Assembly (NCBI RefSeq): GCF_008271695.1 | Contig: NZ_VKKY01000002.1 | Span: 1,674,001-1,738,000 of the forward strand | Direction of reading: 5' to 3' | DNA from: Rufibacter hautae | GTDB lineage: Bacteria > Bacteroidota > Bacteroidia > Cytophagales > Hymenobacteraceae | DNA length: 64,000 bases | In this document: positions 50,529 to 59,678 of the stretch, one piece after another | How positions within the stretch are numbered: the stretch's first letter is position 1 | How the letters are laid out: each line of letters opens with the position of its first letter | Notes under the pieces: generated by a model | The model's input: only the letters and a program-made list of their open reading frames with translations | Databases searched by the model: none | Told to the model about the DNA's origin: nothing | Translations under genes and position numbers: made by a program

Positions 50529-50876
50529 ATGAAATTAACAGATATAAATAATTATTTAGAAGAACACTCTAATCGATTCAAATTAGCAAACATAGCTGAA
50601 GAAAATTGCAAACGGCTTTTAGAAGAACGAACAAGGGATAGCCAAAGCGAGTGGAATGACTATAGGTTTCCTAATCTAGTTTTTCGACTTATTGAACAAG
50701 TTTTAGTCTTTAACCACATTCTTAGGTCGACGCCACAAATAAGAACAAGAATAGGGATTTACATCAAAGATCCAGACAAAATTCATTTCATGGATTTAGA
50801 ACAAGTAGGTTATTACCAACTCGACTCTATCGAAGATGGAGAAATTATCGATGATTGGTTGGTCTTTGAAAAATAA
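50529..50876 (+). CDS. Cassette E: hypothetical protein
   Basis: 115 aa from the ATG at 50529; a TTG one codon earlier is an alternative. MKLTDINNYLEEHSNRFKLA then YRFPNLVFRLIEQVLVFNHI are helical. IRTRIGIYIKDPDKIHFMDL follows and the protein ends DDWLVFEK. No recognised domain, signal peptide or membrane helix. The cassette starts GTAAGCC and ends GGCTAAC (complement with one mismatch). Confidence 0.65.
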   Translation: MKLTDINNYLEEHSNRFKLANIAEENCKRLLEERTRDSQSEWNDYRFPNLVFRLIEQVLVFNHILRSTPQIRTRIGIYIKDPDKIHFMDLEQVGYYQLDSIEDGEIIDDWLVFEK

Positions 50877-50910
50877 AAAGAGAAGCTGCAGTTACGCAAA
50901 ATAAAACTAG

Positions 50911-50979
50911 GGCTAACAACACTTAAACGCCAGCTATCAGGCGACAGCTATCACCATCGTTTACACAAGTCCGTTAGGC
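50911..50979 (+). other. attC-like site 5
   Basis: Left GGCTAAC (50911-50917) then AACACTTAAACG; right CGTTTACACAAGTCC (50958-50972) then GTTAGGC (50973-50979). GTTAGGC conforms to the attC core GTTRRRY. The right half is nearly the same as in site 4. Confidence 0.65.
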
Positions 50980-50992
50980 AAAAGTTTATAAC

Positions 50993-51439
50993 GTGGAAAT
51001 AAGAACCTATAACCAAGAAGACAAAGCATCAGTGGTTCACCTTCTACAGTTGAACACTCCCGAGTTCTTCCATCCTTCGGAGCAAAAGGATTTAGAACAT
51101 TACCTGGACCATGAGGTGGAGGATTACTTTGTGGTGGAAGAAAATACTGTGATCATTGGGGCAGGTGGAATCAACTATTTCCCCGAGGAAAAAATCGCGC
51201 GTATTTCGTGGGACATCATCAAGCCGAACCTACAAGGAAAAGGCATTGGCAAAAAGTTAATGGAACACAGAATCAACCACCTGCGCGAGAAGCAAGAGAT
51301 TGAGTTGATAGTGGTAAGAACCACCCAGTTGGTTTACAAATTTTATGAAAAAATGGGCTTTTCCCTATCCAAGGTGGAGAAGGATTTCTGGGCACCCAAC
51401 TTTGACTTGTACCAAATGGAGCAAAGGAATAAAGGGTAA
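50993..51439 (+). CDS. Cassette F: GNAT-family N-acetyltransferase
   Basis: 148 aa from a GTG at 50993, 13 bp after GTTAGGC. The GNAT motif A is IIKPNLQGKGIGKKLMEHR (acetyl-CoA binding) and motif B is LVYKFYEKMGFSLSKVEK. The domain fills the protein. The acceptor is unknown; GNAT genes are frequent in integron cassettes. No complementary GCCTAAC follows its stop, so the array appears to end here. Confidence 0.82.
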   Translation: MEIRTYNQEDKASVVHLLQLNTPEFFHPSEQKDLEHYLDHEVEDYFVVEENTVIIGAGGINYFPEEKIARISWDIIKPNLQGKGIGKKLMEHRINHLREKQEIELIVVRTTQLVYKFYEKMGFSLSKVEKDFWAPNFDLYQMEQRNKG

Positions 51440-51784
51440 GACCTTGCCCTTCTTATATAACTACCCACCCCCAACCGAAACCCTTTGGGACAATTTACAC
51501 CAGACCAACAAAGAGCTTTCTTAGACTATTTTCTCTGACTACAAAGAACTACTAAATTCCGCCGTATTATACCTATTTGACTGTCGCACTCATAATGCAC
51601 TTTCTCAGACGATGCCCCTAATATTAGATGGGGACAGCTCCTATTTTGATGGCGTTTTTCAAAAAACAGCTTACAAATGGCAGTGAATTACTATGAGAAA
51701 ATAATTGTCTCAACCATGATTTCCTTGGAAGAGGTTATGCAATTATCCGGCGGACCTGAGGAAGATAACTCCGGTGGTAAAAGA
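51440..51784. other. Spacer after the cassette array
   Basis: 345 bp with no supported gene between the GNAT gene (+) and the terminator of the convergent RND operon. No further attC-like site was recognised. Confidence 0.4.
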
Positions 51785-51826
51785 AAAGGGAGCCTATTTC
51801 ACGCGTTTGTGAAATAAGCTCCCTTT
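51785..51826 (-). terminator. Terminator of the RND efflux operon
   Basis: Arms 51785-51802 and 51809-51826 pair in 17 of 18 positions around a 6-nt loop. On the minus strand it ends CTCCCTTTTCTTTT. It lies 45 bp after the last gene of the operon. Confidence 0.7.
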
Positions 51827-51870
51827 TAGAAAAGAGGCCCTAAAACAGCTTTATCTTCCTTAGTGCCGTC

Positions 51871-53304
51871 TTATGGCGCCCAACCACCGCCCAATGCCCG
51901 GTACACGTTCACCATGGCGTTCAGTTGCTGCATTCTGGTTTCCACCAAGTCAAACCTAGACTCCAGCGCATCGCGTTGGGTCAAGAGCACCTCCATGTAA
52001 TCTGCCCTCGCAGAGGTAAACAGTTGGTTGGAGATGTCAATGGACTGGGTGAGCGCCTCCACCTCCTTTGCCTTTAAATCATAGCTTTTCTCCAGGTTGC
52101 TGATCTTGGCCAGTTGGTTCGCCACCTCTACATACGCGTTCAGAATGGTACGCTCGTAGTTGTAAACCGCCTGGATTTGCCGGGCATTGGCGCTGGCGTA
52201 GACGGCTTTGATGCCGTTCCTGTTCACCAAGGGGGCCGCAACATCGCCCGCCAGGGACAATAGCATGGACTCTGGTTTCAGCAGAAAACTAGGATTAAAG
52301 GCCTGAAACCCTACTCCTGCCGAGATGCCCACCGAGGGATAGAACCTTGCTCTGGCTACCTGCACATCCAGTTTGGCGGCTGCCAAATCAAGTTCGGCTT
52401 GCCTGATGTCTGGTCTGTTGGCGAGCAACTGCGCCGGAACCCCGGCACTTACCGCTTTGGGCGTGACACGGGCAAAATCCTGGGTGTTGCGTTGCACCGG
52501 TTGCGGGAACCGGCCCACCAAAAAATTGATCCGGTTCTCGGTCTCGGTGATCTTCTGCTGGATCTCGTATTGCAGGCTCTGGGTGTTGAGCACCTGCGCC
52601 TGGAATCTGCGAACCGGCAACTCCGTCACGCGGGCGGCTTCCTTTTGCAGGCGCACAATCCGTAGGGCATTGTTTTGGATCTCGATGTTCTGCTTCACAA
52701 TGGCCAATTGGTTGTCCAGCGCCAGCAGCTCATAATAGGAGTTCGCGATCTCAGAAACCAGGTTCGTCTGCATGAAATTCCGTCCCTCTACCGAGGATAG
52801 GTACCGGTTCACAGCCGCCTTTTTCGCGTTGCGCAGCTTGTGCCAGACATCCACCTCCCAAGTTGCAAATGCCCCCACCAGGTAATCCTGCAATGGCTCG
52901 GGCATCTCTCTTCCTGGTTCAATGTCGGTGGTGGCTTCCAAGGCACCGATGTTGGTGAACCGGGCCACTTTGTCTACGCCCGCACCAGCCCGTAGCCCTA
53001 CCGAGGGCAGGTACTCCCCTTTTCTGGCTTTTACCTCGTTTCTGGCAATCTCAATTTCCTGTAAAGTGATGTTCAGCTCCTGGTTGTTATGCAGCGCCGT
53101 GTCAATCAAGGAGACCAGATACGGATCGGTGAAGAAGTCCTTCCACCTGGCCTGGGCGGTGTTGGTAGTATCCTGCGAGTTGGTGAAACTCGCAGGCACT
53201 GTTCTGTTTTCTGATTTCTGTACCAGCGTAGGTACGCTGCAGGCGGTATAGGTAAGGGCTACCAACGTGATCCCAAACCAATTCCTTATTCTTTTAGTGA
53301 GCAT
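51871..53304 (-). CDS. Outer-membrane efflux lipoprotein (TolC/NodT family)
   Basis: 477 aa. The lipobox LTYTAC places the lipidated Cys at residue 22. Two TolC-type repeats are visible; RPDIRQAELDLAAAKLDVQV is the characteristic family motif. It forms the outer-membrane channel of the pump. Its start overlaps the end of the RND permease gene by 11 bp. Confidence 0.9.
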   Translation of the reverse strand: MLTKRIRNWFGITLVALTYTACSVPTLVQKSENRTVPASFTNSQDTTNTAQARWKDFFTDPYLVSLIDTALHNNQELNITLQEIEIARNEVKARKGEYLPSVGLRAGAGVDKVARFTNIGALEATTDIEPGREMPEPLQDYLVGAFATWEVDVWHKLRNAKKAAVNRYLSSVEGRNFMQTNLVSEIANSYYELLALDNQLAIVKQNIEIQNNALRIVRLQKEAARVTELPVRRFQAQVLNTQSLQYEIQQKITETENRINFLVGRFPQPVQRNTQDFARVTPKAVSAGVPAQLLANRPDIRQAELDLAAAKLDVQVARARFYPSVGISAGVGFQAFNPSFLLKPESMLLSLAGDVAAPLVNRNGIKAVYASANARQIQAVYNYERTILNAYVEVANQLAKISNLEKSYDLKAKEVEALTQSIDISNQLFTSARADYMEVLLTQRDALESRFDLVETRMQQLNAMVNVYRALGGGWAP

Positions 53305-56300
53305 TGATTTCGGTTTCTAAAGGTTGCGGAAAACTGTCAATGGCATGCACGTAGTCTTCCGTTAACGTGGATTCTTCTTCGTCTTTGATCAGGTGACGAC
53401 CGTCGGCCATTTTGGCGAAGATGTAGTACAGGCCAGGCACGATGATGACCCCGAACACGGTCCCGAACAGCATCCCGCCCAAGGCCGAAGCCCCAATGGT
53501 CCGGTTCCCGATGGCGCCGGCCCCGGTCGCAATGATCAACGGAATAAGCCCCGCGATAAACGCGAACGAAGTCATCAAAATAGGCCGGAAACGCACCTTG
53601 GCTCCTTCAATGGCGGCCTCCAGAATAGAGTACCCTTGCTGTCGCTTGAGCACGGCAAACTCCACAATCAACACTGCGTTTTTACCCAGGAGCCCCACCA
53701 GCATGATAAGCCCGATCTGCGCGTAGATGTTGTTCTCCAGCCCCATCATCTGCAGCACCAGAAACGAGCCAAACACCCCTACCGGCAGCGAGAACACCAC
53801 CGCCAACGGAATGATAAAACTCTCATACTGGGCCGCCAGCACAAAGTAGACGAAGGCCACCACAATCGCGAAGACGTAGATAGACTCGTTCCCCCGGATA
53901 GACTCGTCATAGGACAGACCTTCCCAGGCAATGTCATAGCCCTTCGGCAGCGACGTAGCGGCTACTTCCTGGATGGCATGGATAGCATCGGCAGTGGTAT
54001 AGCCCTTGGCGGGTTGCCCTTGGATGGAGGCCGAGTTGTACATATTGAAGCGGGTGATCTCATTAGGTCCCTGCGACTTTTTCAGCTTCATGAACGCCGA
54101 GTACGGCACCATCTCGCCCGCCTCGTTCTTCACATACAGGTTCAGGAGATCAGAGGGCAGCCTTCTGAATTTAGGGTCAGACTGCACGTACACCTTGAAG
54201 AACTGGTTGAACTTGGTGAAGCCTTGCTCATAGGTAGAACCAATGAGAATGTTCAGGTTATCCATGGCTTTGCCAATAGACACGCCTTTCTGCATAGCCA
54301 GGTGATTGTCTATCTCCAACTCGTACTGCGGATAATTGGCCGCGAAGAAGGTGAACAAGCCCGAGAGCTCCGGCCGTTTGCGCAGGTTGTCCATAAACTC
54401 CTGGTTGATCTTGTCAAACTCGTGGTAATCGGTATCGGAGTTCTTGTCCAGCAAACGCATGGAGAAACCGCCGGAAGAACCGAAGCCAGGGATAGCGGGT
54501 GGCTCAAAGAACTCAATCACCGCGCCCAGGCCTTTGGATTTCTCCTCCAGTTCTTCCATGATCTCTTTCACCGTGTGCTCCCGGTCTGACCAGTCTTTCA
54601 GGTTGATCAAACAGGTACCCGCGTTGGAACCCCGGCCTTCAGTCATGATCTCGTAACCGGCTAGGGAAGACACTGACTCTACCCCATCAATCTCTTCACA
54701 GACTTTCTGCAGCTTTTGCGAGACCTGGTTTGTTTTCTCCAGGGTAGAGCCCGGAGGCGTCTGGATGATGGCGTAAATGGTGCTTTGGTCTTCGTTCGGG
54801 ATGAAGCCCGATGGCACCATCTGGTTCTCGATGAAGATACCAGCGCAGAAGGCCAGCAACACCCCAAACGTCAGCCATCTTCTGCTCACGATGGATTTCA
54901 ATAAGCCCACGTATTTTCCGGTCAGTTTATCAAAACCACGGTTAAAACTGTCCAGCGCCCGAGTAAAAACGTTGCTCTTCTTAGGGTGCCCGTGGTGGTT
55001 CTTCAACAGCATGGCGCACAGCACCGGGGTAAGCGTCAAGGCAATCAGCGCTGAGATCACAATGGAGCTGGCCATGGTGATGGAGAACTGCCGGTAGAAC
55101 GTACCCACCGGACCGGTCATGAAAGAGATAGGCAGGAACACAGACACCATTACCGCTGTGATGGCGATGATCGCACCGCTGATTTCGCCCAGCACTTTCT
55201 TCACTGCGCTAAAGGGCGAGAGATGCGGTTCTTCCTCCATTTTGGCGTGGACGGCTTCCACCACCACAATGGCATCATCCACCACAATCCCGATGGCCAA
55301 TACCAAGGCGAAGAGCGTCACCAGGTTAATGGAGAGCCCGAAGAACTGGATCACGAAGAACGCCCCGATCAAGGATACTGGCACCGCCAGAATCGGGATG
55401 AGGGTGGACCGCCAGTCGCCTAGGAAGATGAACACCACAATGGCTACCAGAATGAAGGCATCGCGGAGGGTATGCACCACCTGTTCAATAGAAGCATCCA
55501 GGAATTTGGAAACGTCATAGCTGATTTTGTAATCCATTCCCGGCGGGAAGTACGGGCGCATTTCCTCCAGTTGGGCTTTCACATCGGCAATCACGTCGCT
55601 GGCGTTGCTGCCGTAGTTCTGCTTCAGAACAATCGCCGCTGAGGGGTGGCCGTCCAGGTTGGAGTAGATATCGAAGAATTCACTGCCCAGCTCTACTTTG
55701 GCAATGTCCTTCAGGAGAATGCTTTCGCCCTGGGAGTTGGCCCGGATGATGACATTGTCATACTCCTCGGGCTTGTTGTACCGGCCTTTGTAAGTCAGCA
55801 CATATTCCAGGGATTGCGCGGCAATACCGGAGCTTTGCCCAATCCGGCCCGGCCGGCCGATGATGCTTTGCTCGCCCAAGGCTTTCATCACTTCCTCCAC
55901 GGAAATGTTGTAGGCCCGCATGCGGTCTGGGTTGAGCCAAACGCGCATGGCGTACCGGCGGCTACCCAGGATCTGGGCCCTGGCTACCCCTTTGATGCGT
56001 TGGATCTCAGGGATCATCTTCACGGTGGCGTAATTGAACAGGAACTTCTCGTCCATGCTCTCATTCTTGGAGTAGAGGTTGACGTACATCAACATACTGG
56101 GCTGCACCGGGGTAATCACCACGCCTTCGCGCTGCACCAATTCCGGCAAAAGCGGCATCACTTGGTCCACCCGGGTCTTCACCCGCACCACCGCATCGTT
56201 GGGGTCGGTGCCCGGTTCAAAGATAATCCGGAGGGTAGCCTCACCGGCGCTGGTGGCATCGGTGGCGATGTAGCGCATGCCTTCTACCCCGTTTATGGCC

Positions 56301-56500
56301 TGTTCTAAGGAAATCAGGGTATATTTGACCAACACATCGGCGCTGGCGCCGGGGTAAGCGATAAAGATATTGACGGTGGTTGGCGCGATGTCCGGGAACT
56401 GGGAAATGGGCAGTTTCCGGATGGCCAAACCACCCACAAAAACGATCATGACCGATATTACGATAGCGAATACGGGTCTGCGTATGAACTTGCTAAACAT
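53294..56500 (-). CDS. RND multidrug efflux permease (AcrB/HAE1 type)
   Basis: 1068 aa, a full-length inner-membrane proton-driven pump. MFSKFIRRPVFAIVISVMIV is the usual start. ALVLAIGIVVDDAIVVVEAV holds the two TM4 Asp needed for proton transfer. GQSSGIAAQSLEYVLTYKGR and IALTLTPVLCAMLL are family motifs, and the C-terminus is complete. It is the middle gene of the operon, 25 bp after the adaptor. Confidence 0.93.
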   Translation of the reverse strand: MFSKFIRRPVFAIVISVMIVFVGGLAIRKLPISQFPDIAPTTVNIFIAYPGASADVLVKYTLISLEQAINGVEGMRYIATDATSAGEATLRIIFEPGTDPNDAVVRVKTRVDQVMPLLPELVQREGVVITPVQPSMLMYVNLYSKNESMDEKFLFNYATVKMIPEIQRIKGVARAQILGSRRYAMRVWLNPDRMRAYNISVEEVMKALGEQSIIGRPGRIGQSSGIAAQSLEYVLTYKGRYNKPEEYDNVIIRANSQGESILLKDIAKVELGSEFFDIYSNLDGHPSAAIVLKQNYGSNASDVIADVKAQLEEMRPYFPPGMDYKISYDVSKFLDASIEQVVHTLRDAFILVAIVVFIFLGDWRSTLIPILAVPVSLIGAFFVIQFFGLSINLVTLFALVLAIGIVVDDAIVVVEAVHAKMEEEPHLSPFSAVKKVLGEISGAIIAITAVMVSVFLPISFMTGPVGTFYRQFSITMASSIVISALIALTLTPVLCAMLLKNHHGHPKKSNVFTRALDSFNRGFDKLTGKYVGLLKSIVSRRWLTFGVLLAFCAGIFIENQMVPSGFIPNEDQSTIYAIIQTPPGSTLEKTNQVSQKLQKVCEEIDGVESVSSLAGYEIMTEGRGSNAGTCLINLKDWSDREHTVKEIMEELEEKSKGLGAVIEFFEPPAIPGFGSSGGFSMRLLDKNSDTDYHEFDKINQEFMDNLRKRPELSGLFTFFAANYPQYELEIDNHLAMQKGVSIGKAMDNLNILIGSTYEQGFTKFNQFFKVYVQSDPKFRRLPSDLLNLYVKNEAGEMVPYSAFMKLKKSQGPNEITRFNMYNSASIQGQPAKGYTTADAIHAIQEVAATSLPKGYDIAWEGLSYDESIRGNESIYVFAIVVAFVYFVLAAQYESFIIPLAVVFSLPVGVFGSFLVLQMMGLENNIYAQIGLIMLVGLLGKNAVLIVEFAVLKRQQGYSILEAAIEGAKVRFRPILMTSFAFIAGLIPLIIATGAGAIGNRTIGASALGGMLFGTVFGVIIVPGLYYIFAKMADGRHLIKDEEESTLTEDYVHAIDSFPQPLETEINAH

Positions 56501-56525
56501 GTCTTCTGGTTTTTAGGACACCCGC

Positions 56526-57608
56526 TTACTCAGCATACAAATTCAGCTGAGATAGGACAGTTTTAGGCTCCACGTATTTTGAGTGTATTTTTTCGTTTTC
56601 GCGCACTAAACGCAAACCTTCCAAAAGGATCTTGTCATTCTCAGACAAGCCCTTCTGCACCACATAAATGTGCGGCAACTCGGCGGCCAGGGTGATTTCG
56701 CGGGAGCGCAGCACATTGCCTTTGTCCAGCACATAGACATACTTCTTGTCCAGGACCTCAAAGGTGGCTTTCTGCGGAATCAGCAGGGCGTTCTTCATGG
56801 GCACTTCCATGAGAATGTTGCCGGTCTCGCCGTGGCGCAGCAGGCCTTTGGGGTTGGGGAAGGTGGCCCGGAACGCGATGTTCCCGGTCTCGTTGTTGAA
56901 GTCAGCCTCAATGGTTTGCACCACCCCAGCGTAGTCAAACACCTGGCGGTTGGCCATTTCAAGCTTCACCTGGGTTTGGTTCTCGCTGTGCTGGCTCGTT
57001 TTGAAGTCCAGGTATTCGGCCTCGGGCACGTTGAAGTACACCCACATCTCGCTGTTGTCTGAAAGGGTGGTGAGCAGATCTCCTTCGTCTACCAGACTAC
57101 CCAACCGCACCTGGAAATGGTCCATGATGCCATCGAACGGGGCTCTGATCTGGGTGAATCCCAGATGCACCTGGGCCAGGGACACCTCGGCTTTGGCTTT
57201 GTTCAGTTTAGCCTTCGCCATGGCCAGTTCACCGGGCGCTACCACGTTGCTGGAGGCCAGTTTTTTGGTGTTCTGGTACTCAATCTCCGCGAAACTGGCC
57301 TCAGCCTGGGCTTTTTGCAGCTCTGCCTGGTACATGACCGGCATGATCTGGAACATGAGCTGTCCTTTTTTCACGTGCTGCCCTTCATCCACATAGATTT
57401 TCTGCAGGTACCCCTTTTCCAGGGCCCTTATCTCAATGTGGCTGATGGAGTGGATCTGGCTCACGTATTCCTTGGTGATCAAGGTGTCTTTTGCGAGAGG
57501 ACTGGTGACTAGAAAGCTAGTCGCTTCTTCTTTCTCTACTTTCTCTGACTGGCAGCCCGTTTGCCACAACAAGGCACACAAGCCCACGAGCATGAAAATT
57601 CGCTTCAT
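56526..57608 (-). CDS. RND efflux periplasmic adaptor lipoprotein
   Basis: 360 aa. The lipobox LLWQTGC gives a lipidated Cys at residue 19. The lipoyl-like domain (GYLQKIYVDEGQHVKKGQLM), coiled-coil hairpin (QAELQKAQAEASFAEIEYQN) and beta-barrel (TQIRAPFDGIMDHFQVRLG) follow in the usual order. It bridges permease and outer-membrane channel. It is the first gene of the operon. A perfect palindrome at 57657-57677 lies 49 bp upstream. Confidence 0.9.
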   Translation of the reverse strand: MKRIFMLVGLCALLWQTGCQSEKVEKEEATSFLVTSPLAKDTLITKEYVSQIHSISHIEIRALEKGYLQKIYVDEGQHVKKGQLMFQIMPVMYQAELQKAQAEASFAEIEYQNTKKLASSNVVAPGELAMAKAKLNKAKAEVSLAQVHLGFTQIRAPFDGIMDHFQVRLGSLVDEGDLLTTLSDNSEMWVYFNVPEAEYLDFKTSQHSENQTQVKLEMANRQVFDYAGVVQTIEADFNNETGNIAFRATFPNPKGLLRHGETGNILMEVPMKNALLIPQKATFEVLDKKYVYVLDKGNVLRSREITLAAELPHIYVVQKGLSENDKILLEGLRLVRENEKIHSKYVEPKTVLSQLNLYAE

Positions 57609-57917
57609 CCTGTTTTGGAATTATTATGAAAGGATTGGTTGATGATTTCTCCTAAGAAGTGTATCTGAGATACACTTGTGCCTGCACGCAGGGCCCTGCG
57701 CCGCGGCACTTAACAGAAAAGATTTTTTATGAGATTAGTTAAGGCATGATGCCCAGCTGGGTGTTCGCTCTCCTCCTGCGCAGGCAGAACTGGAGAACAC
57801 CTAAATTATAAAAAGTGTGTGCTTACACATGTGCCGCCAGGTAGCATCCCGCTAGCTGGTACATGGCAATAAAAAGGGAGTGAGCGGTAACGGGCAGTTA
57901 CCCCAAAGAAGGATGAA
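57609..57917. other. Promoter region of the RND operon
   Basis: 309 bp with the operator-like palindrome (57657-57677), a 14-nt GC-rich palindrome CGCAGGGCCCTGCG (57687-57700) and no ORF. Confidence 0.5.
57657..57677. promoter_or_regulatory. Perfect 21-bp palindrome, candidate repressor operator
   Basis: AAGTGTATCT (57657-57666), one central G, and AGATACACTT (57668-57677) form a perfect 10-1-10 palindrome. It lies 49-69 bp upstream of the RND adaptor start. Size and position fit a TetR/AcrR or similar operator. No regulator gene lies next to it. Confidence 0.5.
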
Positions 57918-58343
57918 TCAAATCCGGAAAACCCGGAACAGGAGATACCACCTGTGATAGGAAAAGAATGCAATCTGCTTACAAGTATGTAAGATTTGTT
58001 GCAGGCAATTTAAAAGGAGGGCTAGGGCGCCGGCGTAGATAACCGCAGAAAAGAAGGTCCTGCTATCCAGCTTGTGCTGAGGAGAAACTACCTCATCTTC
58101 CTCCACCTCGGTTTCTGAGGGGGAAATCTTGTCATGCCCTGTGGCTACGTCAAGTAAAGTAGCTTTGAGGTGAAAATCATAAGAGCTCTGGATACCAGCA
58201 ATGCCAGCCTGTTGTACCCCAGTAAAGATTTTTACCGGAGAAAAGAAAGCGCTTTCCTTGTAGGTTTGGGCAGACAGGTAGCCGTATACTCCCAGAAGGA
58301 GAATACCCAGACACAGAAGATATTTGAAGAAAGCCTTTAACAT
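57918..58343 (-). CDS. Small two-helix membrane protein of unknown function
   Basis: 141 aa from the ATG at 58341-58343 (MLKAFFKYLLCLGILLLGVY). Hydrophobic segments are near residues 4-24 and about 98-117 (FFSAVIYAGALALLLNCLQ). The acidic loop ETEVEEDEVVSPQ lies between. Members of this kind in Bacteroidota carry no known function. It lies 309 bp upstream of the RND operon on the same strand. Confidence 0.55.
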   Translation of the reverse strand: MLKAFFKYLLCLGILLLGVYGYLSAQTYKESAFFSPVKIFTGVQQAGIAGIQSSYDFHLKATLLDVATGHDKISPSETEVEEDEVVSPQHKLDSRTFFSAVIYAGALALLLNCLQQILHTCKQIAFFSYHRWYLLFRVFRI

Positions 58344-58596
58344 CTGCGCGCAAATGTATACCAAGCAATTAAATTAGGCAAGTGCCGTAACTCATAAATT
58401 CGGATAACAAATGATACGCACTATGAACATGCTCATGTCAGGTATGAAAGCTTGAAATTCAGCATCTTTAAGGCCCCATTTTGATACCCACTTCATAAAC
58501 CCAAAAAGCGCTAAGTTAGCCCTTTAATTGCTACGAGGCCGTTGAGACTACTCAGGCACAGCGGCGCACGTACCTTATTCCTTAACCATTCAAAAC

Positions 58597-59610
58597 ATGA
58601 AAGCAGTAGGATTTAAAACTTCTCTCCCCATTTCAGACCCGAACAGTTTTATAGATGTTGAAATAGACCAACCTACCCCAACAGGCCACAATTTACTCGT
58701 GAAAGTGAGGGCTGTCTCCGTGAACCCGGTAGATTATAAAATCAGGCAGAACGCGGCTAAGGATACCGTTTTGGAGCAGCCCAAAGTCATTGGGTGGGAT
58801 GCAGTGGGCGTGGTGGAAGCCGTGGGCGAGGCGGTTACCCTCTTCCGGGAGGGCGATGAGGTGTATTACGCCGGCGATATCACCAAGCCCGGCAGCAACG
58901 CTGAATACCAACTGGTGGATGAGCGGATTGTAGGCAAGAAACCAACCACCTTGACAGACGAGGCCGCCGCTGCCATTCCGCTGACCGCCTTAACCGCCTG
59001 GGAAATCTTCTTTGACCGCATGCGGCTTTCCCGCGAACGCGACCAAAACAAAACTCTGCTCATCATTGGCGGCGCGGGCGGTGTAGGTTCCATTGCCATC
59101 CAGATGGCGAAGAAACTGCTGGGGCTCACCGTCATCGCGACGGCTTCCAGGCCAGAAACCATGGAGTGGTGCCAAAACCTGGGCGCCGATTACGTGGTGA
59201 ACCACCGGAACCTGGTAGACGAAGTGAGAAATGCCGGCTTCCAGTACGTGGACTACATCGTGGATTTCGTGGACACGAACCAGTACTGGGATGCCATGGC
59301 CGATCTCATTAAACCGCAGGGTCACATTGCCTCCATCACCGGCAGCGCCACCCCTATCCCGCTGAACAAAATTAAAGGCAAGAGTGTGACTTTCTCCTGG
59401 GAACTGATGTACACGCGCTCCAACTTCCAAACCGAGGATATGGTAGAACAGCACCACATCCTGAACCAGGTAGCCGACCTGCTGGACCAGGGCGTTCTGC
59501 AAGGCACCCTCACCCAGACCCTGCATGGCCTCTCGGCCGAAAACCTCAAAAAGGCCCATGCGCAGCTGGAATCAGGCACCACCATTGGGAAACTGGTCAT
59601 CAAATACTAG
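58597..59610 (+). CDS. Zinc-type alcohol dehydrogenase-like / quinone oxidoreductase
   Basis: 337 aa MDR-superfamily protein. It has the N-terminal GroES-like half (VKVRAVSVNPVDYKIRQNA, IGWDAVGVVEAVGE) and a Rossmann half (LLIIGGAGGVGSIAIQMAKK). No structural zinc Cys cluster is present, so it is of the zinc-independent quinone-oxidoreductase branch. It probably reduces quinones or enones with NADPH. The gene is single, with a palindromic repeat downstream at 59679-59720. Confidence 0.88.
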   Translation: MKAVGFKTSLPISDPNSFIDVEIDQPTPTGHNLLVKVRAVSVNPVDYKIRQNAAKDTVLEQPKVIGWDAVGVVEAVGEAVTLFREGDEVYYAGDITKPGSNAEYQLVDERIVGKKPTTLTDEAAAAIPLTALTAWEIFFDRMRLSRERDQNKTLLIIGGAGGVGSIAIQMAKKLLGLTVIATASRPETMEWCQNLGADYVVNHRNLVDEVRNAGFQYVDYIVDFVDTNQYWDAMADLIKPQGHIASITGSATPIPLNKIKGKSVTFSWELMYTRSNFQTEDMVEQHHILNQVADLLDQGVLQGTLTQTLHGLSAENLKKAHAQLESGTTIGKLVIKY

Positions 59611-59678
59611 AACTTGGAAGCCCCTGCCTGGGCCGTTTTCCAAGCAGGATGTATTTGCACTTACCTAAACAGCTTGTC

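Noticed and set aside
48530-50979. Reading the attC-like spacers as ordinary rho-independent terminators
   Set aside because: They lack T-runs after the stem, the arms are asymmetric with extra bases on one side, and the end boxes pair with cassette starts rather than only locally.
53393-54589. 398-codon plus-strand ORF antisense to the RND permease
   Set aside because: A composition artefact of the opposite-strand gene; His/Arg/Gln-rich translation without domain features.
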